In this document: positions 43,257 to 52,867 of the stretch, piece after piece | Layout: each line of letters starts with the position of its first letter | Position numbering within the stretch: position 1 is the stretch's first letter | Source of the DNA: Chishuiella changwenlii | Lineage (GTDB): Bacteria > Bacteroidota > Bacteroidia > Flavobacteriales > Weeksellaceae | Direction of reading: 5' to 3' | DNA: 64,000 nt | Assembly: GCF_900142565.1 (NCBI RefSeq) | Contig: NZ_FRBH01000006.1 | Location: forward strand, 1-64,000 | Program-made: the position numbers and the translations under genes | The notes under the pieces: model-generated | What the model was told of the DNA's origin: nothing | The model's database searches: none | Seen by the model: the letters and a program-made list of their open reading frames with translations, nothing else

Positions 43257-44429
43257 TTATTTAGATTTTTTACGACGTTCTAATTCTTTTTCAATCAAAG
43301 ATAATTCGCGACCTGTTTGTCCAGCAACAGAAGTGTTTTCTTGTGCACGACGCATTAAGTAAGGCATTACTTCTTTTATAGGACCGTAAGGTAAATATTT
43401 AGCAATATTATATCCTAAATGAGCTAAATTAAAAGAAATATTATCACTCATTCCGAATAATTGACCAAACCAGAAATTTGGATTATTTTTCGCTATTCCG
43501 TGCTCATTCATTAATTTAATTAACAGTTCAGAACTTTCTTCATTATGTGTTCCTGCAAATAAACCAAAACGATTATGATTAGCAGTAATAAACTCTAAAG
43601 TAGCATTGTAATCTCTGTCCGATGCTTCTTTGTTTGGTTGTATAGGAGAAGGGTAACCTTGTACTTGCGCACGAGCACGTTCTTTTTCCATATAAGCACC
43701 ACGTACTATTTTGTAACCTAAGTAGTAATTTTCACGTTCAGCTTTCGCAAACATTTCTTTTAAGTAGGCAAAACGATCATGACGGTATATTTGTAATGTA
43801 TTCCAAATCAACGCACGTTTTGTGTTGAATTTTACCATCATTTCATCTGTTAAATCATCAGCAGCATCTTGCATCCAAGTTTCTTCTGCATCAATCATGA
43901 TATTAACATCTAAATCATATCCTTTCTGACAAACGGCTTCGAAACGTTGGCGAACGTTACTCCAAGCTTTTTCCTCTTCAGGAGTTAAAGTTTGTTTTTT
44001 TCCGACCTTTTCAAATAAATCAATTTTTCCGAATGCAGTTGGTTTAAAAACAACAAAAGGAATAGAAGGATTGTCTTTTGCTACATCTACTAAATGTAAA
44101 ATAACATTTCGTACTTCATCAAATTGTTTTTCCTCTGTTAATCCCTCTATAGAATAATCTAAGATAGAACTTACATGATATTTAAATAATTTGTTTGCAA
44201 CAAGAACACTTTCTTCTGGAGTTTCTCCTCCAACAAATTGTTTATATATTGTTTCGCGTATTGCAGTTTTTACAAATGGTAAATCTACAGCGAAAGGTAA
44301 TTTAAAAAAGCTTGTTCCAAAGCTTGTTAAAGTAGGGCTTCCTATTAATTTATATAAATAATATGCCTTCTTTAAATCTTTATCCGATTTAGATTCGAAT
44401 GCAAATTGAGTATTGTCGAATAATGACAT
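43257..44429 (-). CDS. Proline dehydrogenase family protein
   Basis: A flavoprotein that oxidises proline to pyrroline-5-carboxylate, 390 residues. The TIM-barrel core shows VVFKPTAFG, VNIMIDAEETWMQDAADDL, RFAYLKEMFAKAERENYYLGYKIVRGAYMEKER, FGLFAGTHNEESSE, and a final YLPYGPIKEVMPYLMRRAQENTSVAG with arginines for the substrate carboxylate. The partner pyrroline-5-carboxylate dehydrogenase is not in the window. It reads away from the L31 gene and is separated from it by a terminator. Confidence 0.93.
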   Translation of the reverse strand: MSLFDNTQFAFESKSDKDLKKAYYLYKLIGSPTLTSFGTSFFKLPFAVDLPFVKTAIRETIYKQFVGGETPEESVLVANKLFKYHVSSILDYSIEGLTEEKQFDEVRNVILHLVDVAKDNPSIPFVVFKPTAFGKIDLFEKVGKKQTLTPEEEKAWSNVRQRFEAVCQKGYDLDVNIMIDAEETWMQDAADDLTDEMMVKFNTKRALIWNTLQIYRHDRFAYLKEMFAKAERENYYLGYKIVRGAYMEKERARAQVQGYPSPIQPNKEASDRDYNATLEFITANHNRFGLFAGTHNEESSELLIKLMNEHGIAKNNPNFWFGQLFGMSDNISFNLAHLGYNIAKYLPYGPIKEVMPYLMRRAQENTSVAGQTGRELSLIEKELERRKKSK

Positions 44430-44484
44430 ACGATGATATTTTTTTAGCGATACAAATTTAAACTTAAAACCGAATTAAACGCAA

Positions 44485-44514
44485 AAAACCTGTAAGAATT
44501 TCTTACAGGTTTTC
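44485..44514 (-). terminator. Terminator after rpmE2
   Basis: AAAACCTGTAAGA and TCTTACAGGTTTT form a perfect stem with an ATT loop. On the minus strand it ends in a T run, directly after the L31 gene. Confidence 0.9.
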
Positions 44515-44564
44515 TATATATTTTATGATAAAAAATAACGAAATAATATTCGCTAATTATTTTA

Positions 44565-44813
44565 TTATCCTTTTTTAGCGTATTTAGTTCTAAATTTATC
44601 GATACGACCAGCTGTATCAACTAATTTAGATTTTCCTGTGTAGAATGGGTGAGAAGAAGAAGAAATCTCCATTTTGATTAATGGGTATTCTACTCCGTCA
44701 ATTTCTAAAGTGTCTTTAGTATCTGCACAAGACTTAGTAATAAATACTTCTTCGTTAGACATATCTTTAAATGCTACTAAACGATAATTTGTTGGGTGGA
44801 TATCTTTTTTCAT
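44565..44813 (-). CDS. rpmE2: 50S ribosomal protein L31 type B
   Basis: An 82-residue ribosomal protein. The sequence KKDIHPTNYRLVAFKDM, SSSSHPFYTGK and DTAGRIDKFRTKY identifies L31 type B. Only one cysteine (C29) is present, so the zinc ribbon of the type A form is absent and the protein needs no zinc. In many bacteria this zinc-free form replaces the zinc form during zinc shortage. Here it may be the only form. Two -7 boxes lie upstream (44849-44856 and 44991-44998). Confidence 0.96.
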   Translation of the reverse strand: MKKDIHPTNYRLVAFKDMSNEEVFITKSCADTKDTLEIDGVEYPLIKMEISSSSHPFYTGKSKLVDTAGRIDKFRTKYAKKG

Positions 44814-44848
44814 TTCTTTAAAATCTTCTTGTTAATTCTATTGGAGTG

Positions 44849-44856
44849 CAAAGATA
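44849..44856 (-). promoter_or_regulatory. -7 box TATCTTTG for rpmE2, proximal
   Basis: Exact TAnnTTTG match on the minus strand, 35 bp upstream of the start codon, in the context GTGCAAAGATAA on the plus strand. Confidence 0.5.
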
Positions 44857-45058
44857 ATATTATTTATAGAAATTTACAATCAAAAAATGATAATATTATT
44901 CTAAATTAATACGTTAAGCAAATTTAATTTCGAGTGTAATGGGCTTCTTAAAATTAAATCTGCACTTCTTGTACACAATTTTTTCGTGTGCAAAGATAAA
45001 CATTTTACTTATTTACACAACTATTTTTAGAAGTTTCTATCTATAAAAATCAAAACGG

Positions 45059-45066
45059 TATATTTG
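45059..45066 (+). promoter_or_regulatory. -7 box TATATTTG for the beta-helix lipoprotein gene
   Basis: Exact TAnnTTTG match 61 bp upstream of ATG 45128. Confidence 0.45.
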
Positions 45067-45127
45067 TATTTAAGAACAATAAAAGCTTTTAAATATTGTT
45101 TGTTGTTATATTGAAGCATTATTTAGC

Positions 45128-46501
45128 ATGAATGTAAAGACATTTATTTTTGGATTAGGTATAGTATCGTTGGTAGGATTTCATTCTTGTAGAGAAGATT
45201 TTGATTATGATCCTATTTCTTCTGAGTTAAGTTTTAACCGAGATACAGTTTCTGTAGATACGGTTTATAATTTCTCAAAATCGGAGACTTATGTACTAAA
45301 AGTTTATAATCCAGAAAATGATAATAGAGTAATTCCTAAAATATATTTATCACGAGGAGAACAATCTTTTTTCAACATCAATGTAGATGGGAAATCGGGA
45401 ACAAGTTTTGAAAATGTTCCGATTCGTAAAAAAGATAGTTTATTTATTTTTGTTGAGGTTTCTGCAAAAGAAGCACCAGCTAATCCATTATACGATGATG
45501 AAATTACGTTTGAAACAACAAATTCTACAAAGAAAATTAAACTATTATCTTGGATAGAAAAGGCTAAAATCCATCCTAAAGATGCAACAATTACCTCTGA
45601 AAATTGGAATGCTAACGAAGCACAAGTTATTGATGGAAATTTAACGGTTACAAGTAATTTAACAATTGATAAAGGATCAAAGGTATATTTTAAGAAAGGA
45701 GCAAGCTTAACAATTGCATCTAATGCTAAATTAACTGTAAATGGAGCTTTAAATGAAGAAGTAAAATTCCGTTCTGCTCGTCATGATAATAAATATGATT
45801 CGATACCAGATCAATGGCAAAAAATTGAATTGGCTCCTAATAGTACTTCAACAATTAACTATGCAAAAGTAATTGGAGCAAATACAGGTTTACATGTAAA
45901 TCATGCACAATTAGAAATTAGCAACTCTAAAATAGTGAATAATCAATCGTATGGAATTTTAGCAACTAATGCGACAATTAAAGGATACAATTTAGTAATG
46001 AATAATAGTAATTTATCAACTTTAGCAATAGAAGGAGGAGGTTCTTACGAATTTTATCATTCTACTTTTGCTAACTACTTTAATTTAGGAACTGGAGCTG
46101 GACCAGCTCGTTCTTTATATTTGAGTAATGTTGATGAAGATAAAAATACATTTCCTTTAGTAAAAGCAACTTTTGGTAACTGTATTTTCTATAACCAAAG
46201 AACACCAAATGCAATTGTTTTTGATAGAGCAGAAGGTGCAAGCTTTAACTATTTATTTGATACAAATATTATTCATAATACAGATATCTCTACGTTAGAT
46301 GTATCAACAGCGCCTAATTTTATGGGTTCTATAAAACTGGATCCTATTTTTACAAACCCAGCTTATAATGCAAATAAACTGGCTGTAAAGGAAGATTCTC
46401 CTGCTAAGAATGCTGGAAAATTAGTTTATGCACAAAACTATCCGTTAGATTATAATGGAAATCCTAGAACAACAGCACCAACAATAGGTGCATATCAATA
46501 A
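45128..46501 (+). CDS. Surface lipoprotein with beta-helix and choice-of-anchor Q ending
   Basis: A 457-residue lipoprotein: the signal peptide ends at GFHSC with C21. Residues about 25-150 form a beta-sandwich-like region beginning DYDPISSELSFNRDTVSVDTVYNF, with an immunoglobulin-like feel. Residues about 155-400 look like a right-handed beta-helix, with many repeated N-x-I/A-x-V strands and an NSNLSTLAIEGGGSYEFYHSTF segment. The end PLDYNGNPRTTAPTIGAYQ is the usual C-terminus of choice-of-anchor Q proteins. Family members are outer-membrane-associated; some beta-helix proteins bind or degrade polysaccharides. No catalytic residues were identified. Confidence 0.82.
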   Translation: MNVKTFIFGLGIVSLVGFHSCREDFDYDPISSELSFNRDTVSVDTVYNFSKSETYVLKVYNPENDNRVIPKIYLSRGEQSFFNINVDGKSGTSFENVPIRKKDSLFIFVEVSAKEAPANPLYDDEITFETTNSTKKIKLLSWIEKAKIHPKDATITSENWNANEAQVIDGNLTVTSNLTIDKGSKVYFKKGASLTIASNAKLTVNGALNEEVKFRSARHDNKYDSIPDQWQKIELAPNSTSTINYAKVIGANTGLHVNHAQLEISNSKIVNNQSYGILATNATIKGYNLVMNNSNLSTLAIEGGGSYEFYHSTFANYFNLGTGAGPARSLYLSNVDEDKNTFPLVKATFGNCIFYNQRTPNAIVFDRAEGASFNYLFDTNIIHNTDISTLDVSTAPNFMGSIKLDPIFTNPAYNANKLAVKEDSPAKNAGKLVYAQNYPLDYNGNPRTTAPTIGAYQ

Positions 46502-46504
46502 ACT

Positions 46505-46538
46505 AAAAATGCTTAGAATTATCTAAGCATTTTTTTTA
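46505..46538. terminator. Bidirectional terminator between lipoprotein and sensor kinase genes
   Basis: AAAAATGCTTAGA and TCTAAGCATTTTT form a perfect stem with an ATTA loop, A tract on one side and T tract on the other. Confidence 0.92.
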
Positions 46539-47687
46539 TTTTCTAAGTAAAATTTTAAATTCAGTTCCAGTTTCTTTAGTGGATTTAGCAACAAATATTT
46601 TTCCATTGTGATATTCTTCTATAATCCTTTTTGCCAAAGACAAACCTAATCCCCAACCACGTTTTTTTGTTGTAAAACCTGGTTCAAATATTTTCTTTTG
46701 TAATTTAGATGGGATTCCAGAACCAGTATCTTTTATAGAAATCTCTACGTACTTATTTTGTGTATAAATTATAATATCTAGTACACCTTTATTTTGCATA
46801 GCATCAGCTGCATTTTTCATCAGGTTTTCAATCACCCAACTATAAAGTGATTCGTTTAATTTTATATTAAACTCTTCTACATCTGTCTTAAAATTAACTT
46901 CAATTCCTTTTGAAATACGTTGCGAGATATAATTTACCGTTTGCTGAGTTGTACCAACAATGTTATTTTTAGTAAGCTCTGATCTTGATCCAATTTTAGA
47001 AAAACGATTTGCGATATGATTCAGACGATCAACATCTTTTTCGATTTCATCAACAGTTGTCGGATCAATATTTTCTAACTTTAACAATTCTACCCAACCC
47101 ATTAAAGAAGATAAGGGTGTACCAATTTGATGAGCCGTTTCTTTTGCCATACCAGCCCATAAGAAACTTTTTTCTGTTTCTCTTACAGTTTTAAAATACC
47201 AGTAAGTAAATCCGAAAAAGGAAATAATTAAAAGGATAATAATAAAAGGATAATATCGTAATTGATTAAGTAATTTAGAGTTTTTGAAATAAACATAATT
47301 TTTACTTCCGATTAATTCGACCTCAATTATCTGATCAGATTTTTTCATTTCATTAACAAAGTGTTTCAATCGAGCAGAATCTTCCGTAATCGATCGATCT
47401 ATGTTTTTTGTATCAGAAATATTACCTTTTTCATCAACTAAAGCGACAGGAATTGTTTTATTATCTTCGATCAATTTAAACAGAAAATCTTGTGTTTTTG
47501 AGTCTAAAAAATCACTTGAAGTTATTAATTCTAAAGACTTTGCGTAATTTTCGACACGTTGATGCTCTTCTTTTTTAAACTCTTGGACAATTTTGTTACT
47601 TGACCAAATTGTTATAACAAAAAAAATAAAAATAATAAAAAACCCAATCCATCTGTTGTTTAGCCCTTTTGTTATAAAGTTTTGCAT
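46536..47687 (-). CDS. Orphan sensor histidine kinase
   Basis: A 383-residue membrane kinase. Two membrane helices (about 13-31 and 145-165) bracket a 110-residue periplasmic sensor domain with no recognisable PAS sequence. The dimerisation box is AKETAHQIGTPLSSLMGWVELL with phosphorylated H186. The ATPase domain has NLMKNAADAM, IKDTGSGIP and GWGLGLSLAKRIIEEYHNG. The HQIGTPLSS variant of the H box is common in Bacteroidota. No response regulator gene is adjacent, so its partner is elsewhere. A -7 box lies at 47719-47726. Confidence 0.93.
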   Translation of the reverse strand: MQNFITKGLNNRWIGFFIIFIFFVITIWSSNKIVQEFKKEEHQRVENYAKSLELITSSDFLDSKTQDFLFKLIEDNKTIPVALVDEKGNISDTKNIDRSITEDSARLKHFVNEMKKSDQIIEVELIGSKNYVYFKNSKLLNQLRYYPFIIILLIISFFGFTYWYFKTVRETEKSFLWAGMAKETAHQIGTPLSSLMGWVELLKLENIDPTTVDEIEKDVDRLNHIANRFSKIGSRSELTKNNIVGTTQQTVNYISQRISKGIEVNFKTDVEEFNIKLNESLYSWVIENLMKNAADAMQNKGVLDIIIYTQNKYVEISIKDTGSGIPSKLQKKIFEPGFTTKKRGWGLGLSLAKRIIEEYHNGKIFVAKSTKETGTEFKILLRK

Positions 47688-47718
47688 CTAAATGTTTAAA
47701 TCGTTCATAAATATTTAT

Positions 47719-47726
47719 CAAATGTA
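47719..47726 (-). promoter_or_regulatory. -7 box TACATTTG for the histidine kinase gene
   Basis: Exact TAnnTTTG match on the minus strand, 31 bp upstream of the start codon. Confidence 0.45.
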
Positions 47727-47809
47727 ATAATTATTTGACTATAATATATTTTTATGGCTACATAAGATAAATATGATAAAAGTAATTTTTTTTAAAACCT
47801 TAAATAGTT

Positions 47810-47817
47810 TAGTTTTG
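47810..47817 (+). promoter_or_regulatory. -7 box TAGTTTTG for sucAB
   Basis: Exact TAnnTTTG match 28 bp upstream of the sucA start codon. Confidence 0.5.
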
Positions 47818-47845
47818 TAACTAAATCTCATAGAGAGTAAAATTT

Positions 47846-50632
47846 ATGGATCGTTTTTCGTTTTTAAATGCCGCTCATTTAGAGTTTATAGGCGACTTAT
47901 ATGATCAATACATCCAATATCCGGATAGTATTGAACCGAGTTGGAAAGCTTTTTTCCAAGGATATGACTTTGCAAATGCAACATATGATGGAGAGCCATT
48001 ATTTGCACCAGCAGCTCAAACAGTAAACAAAGGTAGCCAAACAGCACAAGCAGTTGTAAATCCAACTGTTGTCTCTCAGGTTCCTGATAATGTACAGAAA
48101 GAGTTTAAAGTAATCAATTTAATTGATGCTTATCGTAATCGTGGACATTTGTTTACTAAAACTAACCCAGTTAGAGAGCGTAGAATTTTTGAACCTTCTT
48201 TAGACATCAAGAACTTTGGTTTATCTGATGCTGATTTAGATTTAACATTCAATGCTGGAGAAATTTTAGGTATTGGTGGGCCAATCACTTTACGTGAAAT
48301 CATTGGACACTTAGATAACATGTACTGCCAATCTATTGGTATTGAGTATATGTATGTTAGAGACCCTCAAAAAATTGGTTGGATTCAAAACTGGTTAAAC
48401 CAAAATTTAAATCAACCAAAATTATCAAAAGAGGAAAAAGAACGTGTGTTAGAAAAGTTGAACGAAGCAACTGCTTTCGAAAACTTTATGCATACTAAAT
48501 ATGTAGGACAAAAACGTTTTTCTGTAGAAGGAAACGAATCTTTAATTCCTGCATTAGATACTTTAATCAACAAATCTGCTGAGCATGGAGTTGAAGAAGT
48601 TATCGTTGGTATGGCGCACAGAGGACGTCTTAACGTTTTAGCTAATATTTTTGGAAAATCTTATTCTCAAATCTTTTCTGAATTCGAAGGAAAAGCTTTT
48701 GATACAGACTTAGTTGCTGGTGATGTTAAATATCACATGGGATCTTCTAATACAATCAAAGCTCATAACGGGAAAGATATCTTAATTAATTTAGCACCAA
48801 ATCCATCTCACTTAGAAACTGTAGATGCAGTTGTAGAAGGTATTGCTCGTGCTAAAGCAGAAGAAGATTATAACGAAGATTATTCTAAAATTATTCCAAT
48901 TCTTATTCATGGTGATGCAGCTGTTGCTGGACAAGGTATTGTTTACGAAGTTGTGCAAATGGCAGGATTGGATGGATATAAAACAGGTGGAACAGTACAC
49001 GTAGTTGTAAACAATCAAGTTGGTTTTACAACGAACTATTTAGATGCACGTACATCAACTTATTGTACAGATGTAGCTAAAGTAACATTGTCTCCTGTAA
49101 TGCACGTAAATTCTGATGATGTTGAAGCGGTTGTTCACGCATTCCGTTTTGCAGCAGATTACCGTGCAGAATTTGGATCTGATATTTTTATAGATTTATT
49201 AGGATACCGTAAATACGGACATAACGAAGGTGATGAGCCTAAATTTACGCAACCTAAATTATACAATATTATAGCTAAGCACCCAAATCCACGTGAAATT
49301 TACAAAGAAAAATTGTTAAAAGAAGGTGTAATTGGCGAGGAAATTGTTAAGCAGAAAGAAGCTGAGTTTAAAGCATTATTAGAAACTAATTTTGAAGCAT
49401 CAAAAGAAATAGAACGTAACCGTATCTTTCCTTTTATGCCAGAAGAATGGGAAGGTTTTGAAATTGCTAGAGATACAGAGGTTTTTGAAGCAGCAAATAC
49501 AGCTTACGATATTGAAAAATTAAAAGAAATAGCAAAAACTATTTCAACTGTTCCAGAAGGTAAAAAATTAATCAAGAAAGTTTCTCGTTTGATAGAAGGA
49601 CGTGGAAAAATGATTGACGAAGATAAAATCGACTGGGGATTAGGTGAAGCTTTAGCTTTTGGATCTATCTTAACAGATGGTAGAAATGTTCGTGTATCTG
49701 GAGAAGATGTAGAACGTGGAACTTTCTCTCATCGTCATGCAGTTGTAAAAACTGAAGACACAGAAGAAGAAATTATTTTATTAAACAATATTAATGATGA
49801 GCAAGGTAAATTAAGAATTTACAACTCATTATTATCTGAGTATGCAGTATTAGGTTTTGACTATGGATATGCAATGGCAAATCCTAAAGCCTTAACTATT
49901 TGGGAAGCTCAATTTGGTGATTTCGTAAATGGAGCACAAATTGTTATCGACCAATATATCTCTGCTGCAGAAGACAAATGGAGATTACAAAACGGATTAG
50001 TGATGTTATTGCCTCATGGTTACGAAGGTCAAGGAGCAGAGCATTCATCAGCACGTTTAGAGCGTTTCTTACAAATGTGTGCAAGTAATAATATGTTTAT
50101 CGCAAACATTACAACTCCTGCAAACTTCTTCCATTTATTAAGAAGACAGGTTGTTACAAATTACAGAAAACCATTAGTAGTAATGTCTCCAAAATCATTA
50201 TTACGTCATCCATTAGCAGTATCTAAATTAGAAGATTTCTCAACAGGAACATTCCAAGAAATTATAGATGATGCTACTGTAGATGCTAAAAAAGTGAAGA
50301 AAGTAGTTTTCTGTTCAGGAAAAATCTTCTACGATTTAGATAAAAAACGTCAAGAGTTAGGTGATCAAGAAACAGCAATTATTCGTTTAGAGCAATTATA
50401 TCCTTTAAATGAAAAGAAAGTTGAAGAGATCATTTCTCAATACGGTAAAGCTAAATTAATTTGGGCACAAGAAGAGCCAGAAAACATGGGAGCTTGGACA
50501 TATATCTTACGTAAATTAAGAAAATATCCATTCGACGTGGTTTCTCCATCAGAAAGTGCTGCTACAGCTCCAGGTTCTAGTAAACGTTGGGCTGCAATTT
50601 TCGAAGAGGTAATTAATAAAGTATTCAATTAA
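47846..50632 (+). CDS. sucA: 2-oxoglutarate dehydrogenase E1 component
   Basis: The thiamine-diphosphate decarboxylase subunit of the 2-oxoglutarate dehydrogenase complex in the TCA cycle. The N-terminal E2-binding arm starts [35 protein letters not shown]. It shows [17 protein letters not shown], a [13 protein letters not shown] stretch and a thiamine-binding GDxxN-type region. It also has [17 protein letters not shown], and in the C-terminal half FSHRHAVV and [22 protein letters not shown]. Length 928 is normal. sucB follows after 17 bp. The E3 subunit gene is not in the window. Confidence 0.98.
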   Translation: MDRFSFLNAAHLEFIGDLYDQYIQYPDSIEPSWKAFFQGYDFANATYDGEPLFAPAAQTVNKGSQTAQAVVNPTVVSQVPDNVQKEFKVINLIDAYRNRGHLFTKTNPVRERRIFEPSLDIKNFGLSDADLDLTFNAGEILGIGGPITLREIIGHLDNMYCQSIGIEYMYVRDPQKIGWIQNWLNQNLNQPKLSKEEKERVLEKLNEATAFENFMHTKYVGQKRFSVEGNESLIPALDTLINKSAEHGVEEVIVGMAHRGRLNVLANIFGKSYSQIFSEFEGKAFDTDLVAGDVKYHMGSSNTIKAHNGKDILINLAPNPSHLETVDAVVEGIARAKAEEDYNEDYSKIIPILIHGDAAVAGQGIVYEVVQMAGLDGYKTGGTVHVVVNNQVGFTTNYLDARTSTYCTDVAKVTLSPVMHVNSDDVEAVVHAFRFAADYRAEFGSDIFIDLLGYRKYGHNEGDEPKFTQPKLYNIIAKHPNPREIYKEKLLKEGVIGEEIVKQKEAEFKALLETNFEASKEIERNRIFPFMPEEWEGFEIARDTEVFEAANTAYDIEKLKEIAKTISTVPEGKKLIKKVSRLIEGRGKMIDEDKIDWGLGEALAFGSILTDGRNVRVSGEDVERGTFSHRHAVVKTEDTEEEIILLNNINDEQGKLRIYNSLLSEYAVLGFDYGYAMANPKALTIWEAQFGDFVNGAQIVIDQYISAAEDKWRLQNGLVMLLPHGYEGQGAEHSSARLERFLQMCASNNMFIANITTPANFFHLLRRQVVTNYRKPLVVMSPKSLLRHPLAVSKLEDFSTGTFQEIIDDATVDAKKVKKVVFCSGKIFYDLDKKRQELGDQETAIIRLEQLYPLNEKKVEEIISQYGKAKLIWAQEEPENMGAWTYILRKLRKYPFDVVSPSESAATAPGSSKRWAAIFEEVINKVFN

Positions 50633-50649
50633 AAGTAAAGCTAATAGAT

Positions 50650-51882
50650 ATGTTAGAAATGAAAGTCCCATCACCAGGGGAATCAATCACAGAAGTTGAG
50701 ATCGCTACTTGGTTAGTAAAAGACGGTGATTACGTAGAAAAAGACCAAGCTATCGCAGAGGTAGACTCAGATAAAGCAACATTAGAATTACCAGCTGAAG
50801 AAAGCGGTATCATTACATTAAAAGCAGAAGAAGGTGATGTAGTGGAAGTAGGACAAGTAGTTTGTCTTATTGATACATCAGCAGCTAAACCAGAAGGAGG
50901 AAGTGCTCCTGCTGCAGAAGCTCCTAAAGCAGAAGTAAAAGAAGAGCCTAAGAAAGAAGAAGCTCCTAAAGCTGCTGCTGCTCCAGCTCCGACTGCAACT
51001 TATGCTACAGGTACTCCATCTCCAGCGGCTAAAAAAGTATTAGACGAAAAAGGAGTTGATGCTTCTCAAGTAGTTGGTTCTGGTCGTGACGGTCGTATCA
51101 CACAAGAAGATGCAGTACGTTTTACTCCAGCAATGGGTACAGCTCCAGTTTCTGGAAACCGTGCTCAATCTGAGAAAAAAATGTCAGTATTACGTCGTAA
51201 AATTGCACAACGTTTAGTTTCTGTTAAGAACGAAACAGCAATGTTAACTACTTTTAATGAAGTTGATATGTCTGCAATCTTTGCTTTACGTAACGAATAT
51301 AAAGATGCTTTTAAAGCGAAACACGGAGTAGGATTAGGATTTATGTCTTTCTTTACAAAAGCTGTTACGCGTGCATTAGAATTATACCCAGATGTAAACT
51401 CTATGATTGATGGAGATTACCAAGTAAAATTCGATTTCCAAGATATTTCTGTTGCAGTATCTGGACCAAAAGGTTTAATGGTTCCAGTTTTACGTAACGC
51501 AGAAAATTTAAGTTTCCGTGGTGTTGAGCAATCTATTAAAGATTTAGCTATCAAAGTACGTGACGGAAAAATTTCTGTTGATGAAATGACAGGAGGTACA
51601 TTTACAATTACTAATGGTGGTGTATTTGGGTCTATGATGTCTACACCAATCATCAACCCACCACAATCTGGTATCTTAGGAATGCACAATATCGTTGAGC
51701 GTCCAGTTGTTAAAAACGGACAAATTGTTATTGCTCCAATGATGTATGTTGCATTATCTTACGATCACCGTGTGATTGACGGACGTGAGTCTGTAGGATT
51801 CTTAGTTGCCGTAAAAGAAGCTGTTGAAGATCCATTAAATTTATTAATGGGTGGAGATGCTAAACGTGCTTTAGAATTATAA
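50650..51882 (+). CDS. sucB: 2-oxoglutarate dehydrogenase E2 component (dihydrolipoyl succinyltransferase)
   Basis: Carries succinyl from E1 to CoA through a swinging lipoyl arm. The lipoyl domain covers residues 1-75, with the lipoylated lysine in [14 protein letters not shown] Pro/Ala/Glu/Lys-rich linker follows (about 80-115), then the E1/E3-binding domain (about 118-152, [32 protein letters not shown]). The catalytic domain to residue 410 ends with [17 protein letters not shown], which contains the active-site histidine. Length is normal for the single-lipoyl-domain form. It is co-transcribed with sucA. Confidence 0.97.
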   Translation: MLEMKVPSPGESITEVEIATWLVKDGDYVEKDQAIAEVDSDKATLELPAEESGIITLKAEEGDVVEVGQVVCLIDTSAAKPEGGSAPAAEAPKAEVKEEPKKEEAPKAAAAPAPTATYATGTPSPAAKKVLDEKGVDASQVVGSGRDGRITQEDAVRFTPAMGTAPVSGNRAQSEKKMSVLRRKIAQRLVSVKNETAMLTTFNEVDMSAIFALRNEYKDAFKAKHGVGLGFMSFFTKAVTRALELYPDVNSMIDGDYQVKFDFQDISVAVSGPKGLMVPVLRNAENLSFRGVEQSIKDLAIKVRDGKISVDEMTGGTFTITNGGVFGSMMSTPIINPPQSGILGMHNIVERPVVKNGQIVIAPMMYVALSYDHRVIDGRESVGFLVAVKEAVEDPLNLLMGGDAKRALEL

Positions 51883-51913
51883 TAAGAATACGATTCTAAC
51901 AAATCCATAAATA

Positions 51914-51943
51914 TAAAAGCCATTCGAAAGAATGGCTTTTTTT
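51914..51943 (+). terminator. Terminator after sucB (identical core to the one at 52712-52737)
   Basis: AGCCATTC and GAATGGCT pair around GAAA, followed by TTTTTTT. The core from AGCCATTC through the T run and GTG recurs identically after the next gene. Confidence 0.93.
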
Positions 51944-52023
51944 GTGTAAAAAAGATAACTATTTAAATAACAATTAATATTATTTCTATTTAATACTTTT
52001 GCCTTGTTTTAAGAAAGAAATTT

Positions 52024-52689
52024 ATGAATAAAATTTTACTTACATTTTTGTGCTTAATGTCATTATCAAATTTAAAAGCACAACAAATAGAATTTGGACC
52101 AACTATAGGGTACCGTTTTAATAATATTGTAGATAGAGAAGTCGGTGAAAGACGAAGAGCAGTTATTGGAGATGCTCTTTGGGATGTTGAATATGGTTTC
52201 CAAGCTGTTTATAATTTTAGAAAACCAAGTGAGGTGATGAATTATAGATTGACAGCATTTTATAATAATCAACAAAAAGGTTCTAGAAGTGAATATGATT
52301 CTAGTAAACAAATAAAAATTAATACTGATGGTTTTGGGTTAATGTTTGGTGTAGCAAGAGAGGTCACTACAAATTGGATTTTAACAATGAATATAGGTAT
52401 TGGAATTAATAAAATGGATACTAAAAATTATTATAATGATGAAGCTCCACAATTCTATTATTTTCATAAATTAAGTTATGATATAGTACCTAAAGAAAGT
52501 GAAGTTGCTTTCTTATATCAAATAGGAGTAGAACGTGTTATTATCCAAAATAAACTTTTAGCTTTTGTAGATTTTCATGGAGATGCAGGAATTTCTAAAA
52601 TGAATTCAAGTATAGGAAAATACGGTAATCAAGGTCTTGGTTTTGGACTAGAACTGCGTTATTTAGTAGACTTATCAAAAAAAGAATAA
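52024..52689 (+). CDS. Outer-membrane beta-barrel protein, unknown role
   Basis: A 221-residue exported protein: SPI signal peptide with cleavage after LKA (residue 19). The mature chain has alternating hydrophobic strands and many Tyr, Asn and Gly residues (IEFGPTIGYRFNNIVD, WILTMNIGIGINKMD, LAFVDFHGDAGISKM, GLGFGLELRYLVDL), as in a small 8-strand outer-membrane barrel. No family name can be given. It is flanked by two copies of the same terminator, which suggests the gene and its downstream terminator came as a unit or that the terminator was copied. Confidence 0.75.
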   Translation: MNKILLTFLCLMSLSNLKAQQIEFGPTIGYRFNNIVDREVGERRRAVIGDALWDVEYGFQAVYNFRKPSEVMNYRLTAFYNNQQKGSRSEYDSSKQIKINTDGFGLMFGVAREVTTNWILTMNIGIGINKMDTKNYYNDEAPQFYYFHKLSYDIVPKESEVAFLYQIGVERVIIQNKLLAFVDFHGDAGISKMNSSIGKYGNQGLGFGLELRYLVDLSKKE

Positions 52690-52710
52690 TTTTATCACAT
52701 AATTATAATT

Positions 52711-52738
52711 TAGCCATTCGAAAGAATGGCTTTTTTTG
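52711..52738 (+). terminator. Terminator after the beta-barrel gene (copy of the sucB terminator)
   Basis: The same stem AGCCATTC / GAATGGCT with a GAAA loop and TTTTTTTGTG tail as at 51914-51943. A degenerate third version with the same upstream words ATTATAATTTAG occurs near 53799-53823. Confidence 0.92.
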
Positions 52739-52752
52739 TGCTTTACATTTTA

Positions 52753-52783
52753 AGTAATGAGTAATGAGTAACGAGTAATGAGT
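52753..52783. repeat. 7-bp tandem repeat, about 4.4 copies
   Basis: Four AGTAATG units in a row, the third reading AGTAACG, then a partial AGTG. It lies between the terminator and the SIR2-like gene and is not coding. Confidence 0.75.
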
Positions 52784-52867
52784 GGAAAATTTTATAAATT
52801 TTTCTATTTTGTATTATTAACGATATTAAAGTAAATTGCTTAAATAAATTTTTTCATTAGAAACTTT

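Larger units (their letters stand above)
44814..45127. other. Divergent intergenic region between rpmE2 and the lipoprotein gene
   Basis: No gene is seen. It holds two leftward -7 boxes TATCTTTG (44849-44856 and 44991-44998), both in a TGCAAAGATAA context, and a rightward -7 box TATATTTG (45059-45066). The distal leftward box would give a leader of about 170 nt for rpmE2, or a short separate RNA. No ribosomal-protein autoregulatory structure was recognised. Confidence 0.5.

Noticed and set aside
52753-52783. CRISPR-like array
   Set aside because: The units are 7 bp, directly adjacent and without spacers, and no cas genes are present.
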